Of a stretch of DNA of 64,000 nucleotides, positions 25,026 through 32,230 are shown piece after piece. Each line of letters starts with the position of its first letter. The stretch's first letter is position 1. The DNA lies in the NCBI RefSeq assembly GCF_030269685.1, contig NZ_BSTT01000002.1, positions 558,001 through 622,000 of the forward strand. The letters are read 5' to 3'. This DNA comes from Actinomycetospora sp. NBRC 106378 (GTDB lineage Bacteria > Actinomycetota > Actinomycetes > Mycobacteriales > Pseudonocardiaceae). Position numbers and translations under genes: made by a program. Below the pieces are notes generated by a model. The model saw nothing but the letters and a program-made list of their open reading frames with translations. It searched no databases and was not told the DNA's origin.

Positions 25026-26369
25026 CTACCGCGCCAACGAGCGCAGGAGCAGCGTCTCGGCCAGGACGCAGCGGCGGAACATCGCGAGGTGCAGGCTCTC
25101 GTCGATCCCGTGCCAGCGGGAGGCCGGGTCGCCGACGCCGGTGACCAGCACCGTGGCGCCCGGGAAGGTGCGGGCGAACTCCGCGATGAACGGGATCGTG
25201 CCGCCCATCCCCATCTCGACGGTCTCGGAGCCGAAGGCGGCCGACAGAGCATCGCGCGCGAGGTCGTAGACCGACCCGGTGGGCGACAGCGCGAACGGCT
25301 CGCCCGCGGCGTGCAGGGACACCTCCAGCCCGACGCCCCAGGGGGCGTGGCGCGCCAGGTGCTCGCGCACCGCCTCGAAGGCCGACGTGGTCGCGTCACC
25401 CGGGGCCAGCCGCACGCTGATCATCGACCGCGCCCGGTGGACCAGGATGTTCGCCGCGCCCTCGACGGCGGGTGCGTCGATGCCGAGCACCGCGATCGCG
25501 GGCTGCTGGGCGATGCGCTCCTCGATCGTCCCGGTGCCGAGCAGGTCCACGCCGTCGAGCACGCCGGCGTCGCCACGGAACTGCTCCTCGGACATACCCG
25601 GCACGTCGGACGACCCGCGGACCAGCCCGGACACGGCCACCGAGCCCTTGTCGTCGTGCAGGGTCGCGAGCAGGCGGCACAGCGCGGTGAGGGCGTCGCC
25701 GGCGGGCCCGCCGTACACCCCGGAGTGCACCGCGCGCTCGAGCATCGACACCTCGACGACGATGTTGGTCAGGCCGCGCAGTGAGGTGGTCAGCGCGGGG
25801 ACGTCGACGGCAGGGTTCCCGGCGTCGGCGATGACGATGACGTCGGCGGCGAGCTCGGCGTGGTGCTCCGCGAGCAGGGCGGACAGGGTCGGCGACCCCG
25901 ACTCCTCCTCGCCCTCGATGAACAGGGTCACACCCACGGGCGGGCGCCCGTCGTAGGCGCGCAGGGTGGCGAGGTGGGTCATCACGCCGGCCTTGTCGTC
26001 GGCGGCGCCTCGCCCGTAGAGCCGCCCGTCGCGCTCGGTGGGCTCGAACGGCGCGCTCGTCCAGAGATCGTCACCGCCGGTGGGCTGCACGTCGTGGTGG
26101 GCGTACAGCATCACCGTCGGCTGCCCCTCGGGTGCGGGCCAGTGCGCGACGACGGCGGGTGCCCCGCCCTCGGCCGCCAGCACCTGCACCGAGGCTGCCC
26201 CGGCCTCGCGGGCGAGCGTGGCCACGGCGTCGGCCGAGCGACGCGTGTCCTCGCGATGCCCGGGATCGGCCCAGATGCTGGGGATCCGCACGAGGCCCTC
26301 GAGATCGCGCCGGGCGTCGGGGAGCACCGCGTCGACGGCGGCCTGCAGGTCGGCGGGAACGTCAGCCAT
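25026..26369 (-). CDS. M20-family dipeptidase/metallopeptidase
   Basis: A 447-aa zinc peptidase. Metal and catalytic residues are in place: YAHHDVQPTG (His ligand and Asp), GRGAADDKAG (bridging Asp), EGEEESGSP (general base and ligand), VIADAGNP, and the late RWHGIDESLHL His. The dimerisation domain lies between about residues 190 and 330. The CNDP/PepV-type layout suggests cytosolic dipeptide hydrolysis. ATG at 26369 has TAGGGT 7 nt upstream, suggesting leaderless translation. Confidence 0.93.
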   Translation of the reverse strand: MADVPADLQAAVDAVLPDARRDLEGLVRIPSIWADPGHREDTRRSADAVATLAREAGAASVQVLAAEGGAPAVVAHWPAPEGQPTVMLYAHHDVQPTGGDDLWTSAPFEPTERDGRLYGRGAADDKAGVMTHLATLRAYDGRPPVGVTLFIEGEEESGSPTLSALLAEHHAELAADVIVIADAGNPAVDVPALTTSLRGLTNIVVEVSMLERAVHSGVYGGPAGDALTALCRLLATLHDDKGSVAVSGLVRGSSDVPGMSEEQFRGDAGVLDGVDLLGTGTIEERIAQQPAIAVLGIDAPAVEGAANILVHRARSMISVRLAPGDATTSAFEAVREHLARHAPWGVGLEVSLHAAGEPFALSPTGSVYDLARDALSAAFGSETVEMGMGGTIPFIAEFARTFPGATVLVTGVGDPASRWHGIDESLHLAMFRRCVLAETLLLRSLAR

Positions 26370-26376
26370 GCCCCCG

Positions 26377-26382
26377 ACCCTA
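26377..26382 (-). promoter_or_regulatory. -10 element for leaderless M20 peptidase gene
   Basis: On the minus strand TAGGGT, 7 nt before the ATG at 26369. Confidence 0.45.
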
Positions 26383-26586
26383 GAACCCGGCGCGACGGAA
26401 ATCCCGCTCCGCACGAACGGACCAATTCCGTCGGACGCAGGATGCTGTCCTCCCCGCACCTGCGGCCGGAGCCCCCGTCGCGCGCCGAGGACGCGGGGCG
26501 ACGTACCGCCGTCCGGCCGCCCGCCGACCGGCCCCCTCCGGTCGGCCCGGTTCGTCCGGGAGATCCCACCGGGTACGACCTCGCCC

Positions 26587-27465
26587 ATGACGATCGCCGC
26601 CCTCCACCGCTACCCGGTCAAGTCCATGCAGGGCGAGGCGCTCGAGCGCGCCACCCTCGACGAGCGCGGGGTCCTCGGCGACCGCGCGTACGCCCTGCTC
26701 GACGCGGCGACGGGCATCGTCGCGAGTGCGAAGGTGCCGAAGCGGTGGGAGCAGCTGCTGCGCTTCTCGGCCGCGTTCGCCGCCGAGCCGGTCGCGGGGG
26801 AGCCGGCGCCGCCCGTCGTCATCACCTTCCCGGACGGGTCCACGCGCCGCAGCGACGACGAGGACGTCGACCGGGCGCTCTCCGCCGTGCTCGGGCGCGA
26901 CGTCTCGCTCGTCACGACCCCGCCCGACGGCGCCGGGTTCGAGGAGATCTGGCCGGAGATCGACGACCTCGCGCCGCAGCACGTCATCGACGCGACCACG
27001 GCCCGGCAGGAGGACACCGGCGAGGCCATCAGCCGGTTCGACGTCGCCGCGTTCGCCCCGCCCGGCCGCTTCTACGACCTCGCCGCGCTGCACGTCATCA
27101 CCTCCTCGACCCTCGCGCGCCTCGGCGAGCTCGCCCCCGACAGCCGGTTCGACGCGCGGCGCTACCGGCCCAACGTGGTGCTCGCGGACACCGGTCCGGG
27201 GTTCGTCGAGAACGACTGGGTCGGCCGCGAGATGTCGCTCGGCGACGCGGTGCGCGTGTCGTACACCTTCCAGACGATGCGCTGCGTCATGACCACCCTC
27301 GCCCAGGAGGACCTCCCCGAGGACCGGGACACCCTGCGGACGGTCGCGAGGCACAACCGCGTCGACATCGAGAAGAAGGAGGTCGCGGGACGCTGGGCGT
27401 GCGCCGGGGTCTACGCCGACGTCACCGCCGGCGGGGAGCTCGCGGTCGGCGACCCCCATTCCTGA
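26587..27465 (+). CDS. MOSC-domain protein
   Basis: A 292-aa protein with the N-terminal MOSC beta-barrel (ALHRYPVKSMQGEALE) and a C-terminal MOSC domain. The conserved Cys expected to bind molybdenum is in FQTMRCVMTTLAQED, and FDARRYRPNVVL is a family hallmark. YiiM/mARC-like members reduce N-hydroxylated compounds with a molybdenum cofactor. ATG at 26587. The stop codon TGA is formed by the first unit of the 13-bp tandem array that follows. Confidence 0.88.
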   Translation: MTIAALHRYPVKSMQGEALERATLDERGVLGDRAYALLDAATGIVASAKVPKRWEQLLRFSAAFAAEPVAGEPAPPVVITFPDGSTRRSDDEDVDRALSAVLGRDVSLVTTPPDGAGFEEIWPEIDDLAPQHVIDATTARQEDTGEAISRFDVAAFAPPGRFYDLAALHVITSSTLARLGELAPDSRFDARRYRPNVVLADTGPGFVENDWVGREMSLGDAVRVSYTFQTMRCVMTTLAQEDLPEDRDTLRTVARHNRVDIEKKEVAGRWACAGVYADVTAGGELAVGDPHS

Positions 27466-27538
27466 CGGCGGGTCCTGACGGCGGGTCCTGACGGCGGGTC
27501 CTGACGGCGGGTCCTGACGGCGGGTCCTGACGGCGGGT
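27461..27538. repeat. six perfect tandem copies of a 13-bp unit
   Basis: The unit CCTGACGGCGGGT is repeated six times without a mismatch. The array starts at the last codon of the MOSC gene, whose TGA stop is inside unit one, and ends 1 nt before the stop of the convergent Clp-N gene, filling the gap. The unit differs by one base from the last 13 bases of the interspersed motif GTTCCCGACGGCGGGT. Confidence 0.95.
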
Positions 27539-27539
27539 C

Positions 27540-28256
27540 TCACGGCTCCTGGCTCGTGGCCGCCAGGAGCCGGCCGACCTCCGCCTCGACCCGCGCCTTG
27601 TCCAGCCCGAGCCCGGTGAGCACGCCCGCGCCGTCCTCGGCCTCGAGCAGGGCCAGCAGCAGGTGCTCGGTGCCCACGTAGGTGTGGTCGAGGCGCAGGG
27701 CCTCGCGGGACGTCAGCTCGAGGACCTTCTTGGCCCCCGTGTCGAACGGGATGAGGGCGGGCGGCTCCTCGACGGGGGCGGGCAGCCCCTCGGCGACCTT
27801 GCGCCGCAGCGCCTCGCTGCTCACGCCCTGACCGGTCACCACCCGGGCCCCGAGCCCCTCCGGCTGGGCGAGCAGACCGAGGGCGAGGTGGCCGGGGGTG
27901 ATCTCGGGGCTGCGCGCCGACCGGGCCTCCTCCTGCGCGGCCACCACCACCCCGCGGGCCCGCGGCGTGAACCGTCGGAACCCCTCCTGCGGATCGAGGT
28001 CGTTCGTCCCGCCCTTCGGCACGAAACGCTTCTGGGCGGCCTGCTTCGTGACGCCCATGCTCCGGCCGATGTCGGTCCACGACGCCCCCGACCGGCGGGC
28101 CCGGTCGACGAAGTGGCCGATGAGGTGGTCGGCGACCTCGCCCAGGTGCTCGGCGGTGAGGACCGCGTCGGAGAGCTGGTCGAGCGGCTGGTCGTGGACC
28201 GTGGTGATCGCGGAGATGAGGTCGTCGAGGCGAACCGGCGCCGAGGGAGGAGTCAT
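27540..28256 (-). CDS. Clp N-domain protein with own helix-turn-helix
   Basis: A 238-aa protein. Residues about 50-75 form an HTH-like segment (ASWTDIGRSMGVTKQAAQKR). Two Clp_N repeats follow (FTPRARGVVVAAQEEARS with ITPGHLALGLLAQPEG, and ALRLDHTYVGTEHLLLALLE), as in the substrate-binding N-domain of ClpC. No AAA+ module is attached. It may be a transcription factor sensing ClpC substrates, or an adaptor. ATG at 28256 is leaderless by its TAGGGT, and the promoter carries a perfect dyad. Confidence 0.85.
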   Translation of the reverse strand: MTPPSAPVRLDDLISAITTVHDQPLDQLSDAVLTAEHLGEVADHLIGHFVDRARRSGASWTDIGRSMGVTKQAAQKRFVPKGGTNDLDPQEGFRRFTPRARGVVVAAQEEARSARSPEITPGHLALGLLAQPEGLGARVVTGQGVSSEALRRKVAEGLPAPVEEPPALIPFDTGAKKVLELTSREALRLDHTYVGTEHLLLALLEAEDGAGVLTGLGLDKARVEAEVGRLLAATSQEP

Positions 28257-28262
28257 GCGTCC

Positions 28263-28292
28263 ACCCTAGGTTGACGCTGAAGATAGCGTCAA
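28263..28292 (-). promoter_or_regulatory. promoter of the Clp-N gene with overlapping inverted repeat
   Basis: On the minus strand TTGACG (28292-28287) and TAGGGT (28268-28263) are separated by 18 nt, and the ATG follows 6 nt later. The dyad TTGACGCT-N6-AGCGTCAA (28271-28292) is perfect over 8-bp arms and covers the -35 box. It also contains the stop codon of the upstream methyltransferase gene. Confidence 0.65.
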
Positions 28293-29101
28293 CCCAAGGT
28301 GGACGATCGACGGTCGAGCGCCACGACCCCGAAGGTGTTCGCGGGCGCGAGGCGCGCGCCGAGCGACTGGGCCCACGTCGCCTGGGTGGACCAGTAGGGG
28401 TGCAGCGACACCGTCCCGAACCGCTCGGCGAGCAGCGCGGCGACCGCGGCGGAGTCGACGCCGTCCCGGACGCAGTGGTACTCGGACATGTCGGAGGGGT
28501 TCGCGGTGTCGTAGACCCCGCGCAGGCGCCGGATCTGGGTCCGGACCCCGCGCGTGACGTCACCCTGCCCGACCCGCCACGCCAGCGTCGCCGCCTTCGC
28601 CAACGCGCGGGAGCGGCGCGACTGGGTGGAGTACTGCAGCGGGTCCTGGAAGCTGATCAGCGCGCCTCCCGGGCGGACGCGGTCCGCGGCCGCGCGCAGG
28701 GCCGCGAGGTAGTCGGGGATGTGGTGCAGCACGGACATGAAGACCACGAGGTCGACGTCCGGGGGACCGGAGAGGTCCCCGTCGCAGTCGTGGACGACCT
28801 GCACGAGCGGGTTGTGCCGGAAGCGGGCCCGCAGGTGCTCGGCGCTGGGCGCGCTCATCTCGGTGACCACCACCTCGGCCCCCGCGGCCAGCAGCGTCTC
28901 GGTGAACGGCCCGTGCCCGGCGCCGACCTCGAGCACCCGCGGCCGCGCGGCGGAGCGGTCGGCCAGGGCGGCGACCACCCCGTTCAGCGTGTCGCGCATC
29001 CAGCCGTTGAGGCGGGCGTGCTGCAGGTGCGGGGACCCGGTGACGTAGTCGTGGTCGCGGCCGTGCGCCGACTCCTGCAGCGCGTGCATCGTCGCGGTCA
29101 T
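28289..29101 (-). CDS. SAM-dependent methyltransferase, polysaccharide module A
   Basis: A 270-aa class I methyltransferase. Motif I is RVLEVGAGHGPFTETLLAAG (about residues 54-73), followed by VVVTEMSAPSAEHLRARF and the acidic DVDLVVFMSVLHHIPDYLA. The last gene of module A; its ATG overlaps the acyltransferase stop (ATGA), so it is coupled and probably methylates a sugar or lipid intermediate of the polysaccharide. Its stop lies inside the dyad of the next gene's promoter. Confidence 0.86.
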   Translation of the reverse strand: MTATMHALQESAHGRDHDYVTGSPHLQHARLNGWMRDTLNGVVAALADRSAARPRVLEVGAGHGPFTETLLAAGAEVVVTEMSAPSAEHLRARFRHNPLVQVVHDCDGDLSGPPDVDLVVFMSVLHHIPDYLAALRAAADRVRPGGALISFQDPLQYSTQSRRSRALAKAATLAWRVGQGDVTRGVRTQIRRLRGVYDTANPSDMSEYHCVRDGVDSAAVAALLAERFGTVSLHPYWSTQATWAQSLGARLAPANTFGVVALDRRSSTLG

Positions 29102-29913
29102 GCCCGCTCTCCGTCCCCGTGCTGCGAGACCGAGACGTAGCCCTCGGTGCGGTCGAAGTGGTCCCCGTCGACGGGGCGCTTCGCGGTCGCCGGGCTGCCG
29201 GCGTAGAGGTGGCCCGCGAGTGGCAGGTCGCCCTTGACCACCGAACCCATGGCGACGAGGCAGCGGTCCGGGATCGAGCAGCCCGGGACGAAGACGATGT
29301 TGCTGCTGATCAGGCAGCGCTCGCCGATCACGATGGGGTGCGGGCGCTGGGTGTTCGTCGTGACGTCCACGCCGTGGGTGATGAACGTCGAGCGCACCCC
29401 GGCGATCGAGGTGAACGCGCCGATCGACAGGCCGCCGCTCACGTCGAGGTAGTGCCGGCTCATCAGGGCGGCGTGCCGGCCCATGACGAACGTGCCCGGG
29501 CGGTCGTCGTCCGGCTCGTAGCGCGCGAAGGCGGGGACCGCGCTGATCCAGTTCCACTGCAGCACCCCGGAGTCCTCCGCGAAGCGCACGAGGCGCACCG
29601 AGCGGATGACGGTGCCGGTGCCGATCCGGGCGCGGGCGGCGAGGTCCAGCCGCCCGACGTGCATCAGCAGGCAGGGGGAGACGCGGGCGCTCGGGTGCAC
29701 CCGGTGCCCGAGCCCGCGCAGCAGGAGGTTCTTCACCCGCGAGGCGGGGAGCAGCCCGACGACGAGGACGAGCAGGGTCCGGACCGCGCCGGGCGTCGCG
29801 GGCAGCGGTCCCCGTAACGGGTGAACGGGTGTGTGCCCTCCGCCGATCGGAGCAGCGCTCGGGGATGCTGGAGCGACGGACGGCTCAGCAGATCGCGTGG
29901 ACGACGGGATCAT
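29098..29913 (-). CDS. left-handed beta-helix acyltransferase, module A
   Basis: A 271-aa hexapeptide-repeat transferase. After a Ser/Ala/Pro-rich N-terminus and a hydrophobic stretch (VRTLLVLVVGLLPAS), the sequence is built of beta-helix coils: DLAARARIGTGTVI, GGLSIGAFTSIAGVRSTFI, IVIGERCLISSNIVFVPG and LYAGSPATAKR at the end. THGVDV supplies a likely catalytic His. It should transfer an acetyl or similar group to a glycan. It overlaps the upstream acyltransferase by one base (TGATG) and resembles the module B gene at 43314. Confidence 0.85.
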   Translation of the reverse strand: MIPSSTRSAEPSVAPASPSAAPIGGGHTPVHPLRGPLPATPGAVRTLLVLVVGLLPASRVKNLLLRGLGHRVHPSARVSPCLLMHVGRLDLAARARIGTGTVIRSVRLVRFAEDSGVLQWNWISAVPAFARYEPDDDRPGTFVMGRHAALMSRHYLDVSGGLSIGAFTSIAGVRSTFITHGVDVTTNTQRPHPIVIGERCLISSNIVFVPGCSIPDRCLVAMGSVVKGDLPLAGHLYAGSPATAKRPVDGDHFDRTEGYVSVSQHGDGERA

Positions 29914-30629
29914 CAGAAGCGCTCCCCGATCACGGACGCCCGCGGGGCCCCGTAGACGGCACCGGGCGGCACGTCCCGGTCGACGACCGTATTGGGGGTG
30001 ACGATGGCGGAGCGCCCGACGCGCACGCCCCGCAGCACGATGCAGCGGGTCGTCACCCACGCGCCGTCCTCGACGACGACCGGCGAGGTCACGACACCCA
30101 TGTGCCGGCGGTCGTGCGAGCCCGTCGTCACGAACGTCTCCTGCGAGAGCACGACGTCGGACCCGAGGACCACGCGGTCCCGGTTGGAGATCCAGACGCC
30201 CTCGCCGAGCCAGCAGCGGTCGCCGACGGTCAGGTTCCACGGGAACCGGATCCGGACCCGCGGGCGGATGATCACGTCCGCGCCGATCTCGGCCCCGAAC
30301 GCCCGCAGCGCCCGCGCGCGCAGCGCCGACGAGGGCTGCAGCGAGTTCGTCACCAGCAGCCGCTGCACGACCCACCACAGGACGACGCGCCACGCGGGCC
30401 GCGCCCGGGGGTCGTCGAACGGCGGCACCTCGTTGAGGTCCACGACGGGCACGGGCGTGACGGCCGGTGCGGGCGGGGTCGTCGGGCGCGGAGGTGCCGC
30501 GGTCGCGGCGGAGGCACGGGCGATGCGGGCGCGTCGGTCGAGGCCGCCCGGCTGGGTCGGCATGTCCGGCACCAGCTCGGTGCCCGGCCGGACGGTCGGG
30601 ACCGGGGTCGGTGCCTCGGGGCTGGTCAT
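29913..30629 (-). CDS. WcaF-like acetyltransferase, module A
   Basis: A 238-aa transferase. A Pro/Ala-rich leader of about 70 residues precedes the WcaF-type region: WRVVLWWVVQRLLVTNSLQP, ALRAFGAEIGADVIIRPRVR, FPWNLTVGDRCWLGEGVWI and LSQETFVTTGSHDRRHMGVV, ending with VIGERF. Colanic-acid type enzymes of this group acetylate sugars of exported polysaccharides. ATG at 30629. It diverges from the SGNH hydrolase gene across a 32-nt gap. Confidence 0.87.
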   Translation of the reverse strand: MTSPEAPTPVPTVRPGTELVPDMPTQPGGLDRRARIARASAATAAPPRPTTPPAPAVTPVPVVDLNEVPPFDDPRARPAWRVVLWWVVQRLLVTNSLQPSSALRARALRAFGAEIGADVIIRPRVRIRFPWNLTVGDRCWLGEGVWISNRDRVVLGSDVVLSQETFVTTGSHDRRHMGVVTSPVVVEDGAWVTTRCIVLRGVRVGRSAIVTPNTVVDRDVPPGAVYGAPRASVIGERF

Positions 30630-30661
30630 GGGAGCTCCAGGTCGATGAAGGGGGTCACGGG

Positions 30662-31411
30662 GTGAACCGGTACGTGTGGCAGGCGAGGCAGCAGTGGCGA
30701 CGGCTGAGGCCGGGCACGCGACGGGGTGTGTCGGTCGGGGCCGGGGTGCTGGTCCTCGTGCTGGTGGTCGCGGTGGTGCTGGGCGTGACGCTGCGGTGGA
30801 ACGACGTGGGCGCGAGCGCCGAGGCGGTCGGAGTCGACCGCGGCAGCACGGTGGCGGTGATCGGTGACTCGATCTCGCAGGGCACGAAGCTCGGTGGGGT
30901 CGGCAGAGCGAACTGGACGAGCATCGTCGGCGTCGCGCGGGGCTGGACGGTGACCGACGTGGCCGTCGGCGGTACCGGCTACGTCTACGCCTCGCCCGGC
31001 ACGCAGGACTTCGCGGCGGGCCAGCTCGACCGCGCGGTCGCGGTCAGGCCGACCACGGTCGTCGTGCAGGGGTCGCGCAACGACGGCCTCACCCCGCTCC
31101 CGCAGGTCTCCGCCGCGGCCGCCGACCTCTACCGGCAGCTGCAGCAGCGGCTCCCCGGCGTCCGGCTGATCGTCATCGGTCCGGTGTGGTCCGACGGCAC
31201 GATCACGCCGAGCCTGGAGGCGCTCAGCGACGCGGTCCGCGCGCCCGCCCTCGCGGCCGGGGCGACCTACATCGACCCGATCCGCGAGAACTGGTTCGCC
31301 GGGGCGGACACCGCGTCGCCGCCGCTGATCGGCAGCGACGGCGTGCACCCGACCGACGCGGGCCACCGGCTCATCGCCGACCGCGTGCAGCGCGCGCTGG
31401 AGCGGGGGTGA
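30662..31411 (+). CDS. membrane-anchored SGNH/GDSL hydrolase
   Basis: A 249-aa esterase-type protein. One N-terminal membrane helix (GVLVLVLVVAVVLGVTL) places the catalytic domain outside. Block I is VAVIGDSISQGTKLG (GDS nucleophile), Gly in VAVGGTGY, block III Asn in VVQGSRNDG, and block V is GSDGVHPTDAGHRLIADR (Asp and His). It could remove or transfer O-acyl groups on the surface glycan. GTG at 30662 follows AAGGGGG by 7 nt. It is the only plus-strand gene inside module A. Confidence 0.9.
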   Translation: MNRYVWQARQQWRRLRPGTRRGVSVGAGVLVLVLVVAVVLGVTLRWNDVGASAEAVGVDRGSTVAVIGDSISQGTKLGGVGRANWTSIVGVARGWTVTDVAVGGTGYVYASPGTQDFAAGQLDRAVAVRPTTVVVQGSRNDGLTPLPQVSAAAADLYRQLQQRLPGVRLIVIGPVWSDGTITPSLEALSDAVRAPALAAGATYIDPIRENWFAGADTASPPLIGSDGVHPTDAGHRLIADRVQRALERG

Positions 31412-31429
31412 GGGCGACGGTGACACGGC

Positions 31430-32230
31430 TCAGCGCTTCTGCAGGAAGACCATGAGGGTGGCGCCGGCGGCCGAGGGCAGCACCTTGTTCACCCCGAGCA
31501 GCGTCCGCATCGCGAGCGTCGAGCCGCCGACGTAGGACGGCTCGGCGCTCATCGCGTAGACGTGGTGGTCGAAGCCGCGCTCGGGGAACCAGCGCCGGAT
31601 CGCCTCGCGGGAGTTCAGCTCGTAGGCCACCGGGAACGTGTCGCGCTCCTGCTTCGCGGGCTGCAGGCGCGCCAGCGCCCGGTGGTGCAGCACGTTCGGC
31701 ACCAGCCGCGCGCTCATCCCGACGACGCCCCACTTGCGCGGCGTCCGCGCGCACAGCCACCCGCCCGGGCGCAGCACGCGGTGGATCTCGGCGGCGAGGA
31801 CGCCGGGGTTCGCCACGTGCTCGAAGGTCCAGTTCGACACGATCATGTCGACCGACGAGTCCGCCAGCGGGAAGGCGCCGTCGGGGTCGTAGACCTCGGC
31901 GCGGGTCAGGGCCGGGTTCTCGGTCACCGCGGCGTCGACGTCGAGGCCGATGAGCTCGCCGCAGCGCGGCCACAGCCGCTGCAGCTCGCGGCGGGCCGGC
32001 ACCGGGTCCTCGAGGAACTTCCCGCGCCCGGCGCCGAGGTCGACGACGACGTCGGTCGGTCTCATCAGCGCGTTCACGCGGAAGTAGAACTCGACGGTGC
32101 CGTCGAGGCGGGTGAATCCACCGGCGCCGTACTCGGGGAACACGTGGGCCAGCGGGGCCTCGTTCCCGACGACGGGTGGCGGCGCGGCCGACTCCGGGGT
32201 GGGGACGGGGCGCTGCTCGAGAGTGGTCAT
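31430..32230 (-). CDS. SAM-dependent methyltransferase, module A
   Basis: A 266-aa class I methyltransferase: FYFRVNALMRPTDVVVDLGA then GRGKFLEDP (motif I), LIGLDVDAAVTENPAL (motif II), VDMIVSNWTFEHVANPGVLA and EIHRVLRPGGWLCARTP. The C-terminus ends in a hydrophobic stretch (GATLMVFLQKR). The ATG overlaps the stop of the upstream polymerase gene by 4 nt, so it is an operon member likely to modify the polymer or its precursor. Confidence 0.88.
   Translation of the reverse strand: MTTLEQRPVPTPESAAPPPVVGNEAPLAHVFPEYGAGGFTRLDGTVEFYFRVNALMRPTDVVVDLGAGRGKFLEDPVPARRELQRLWPRCGELIGLDVDAAVTENPALTRAEVYDPDGAFPLADSSVDMIVSNWTFEHVANPGVLAAEIHRVLRPGGWLCARTPRKWGVVGMSARLVPNVLHHRALARLQPAKQERDTFPVAYELNSREAIRRWFPERGFDHHVYAMSAEPSYVGGSTLAMRTLLGVNKVLPSAAGATLMVFLQKR

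Noticed and set aside
27461-27538. Tandem repeats considered as a CRISPR array
   Set aside because: The 13-bp units follow one another without spacers and no cas gene is near.
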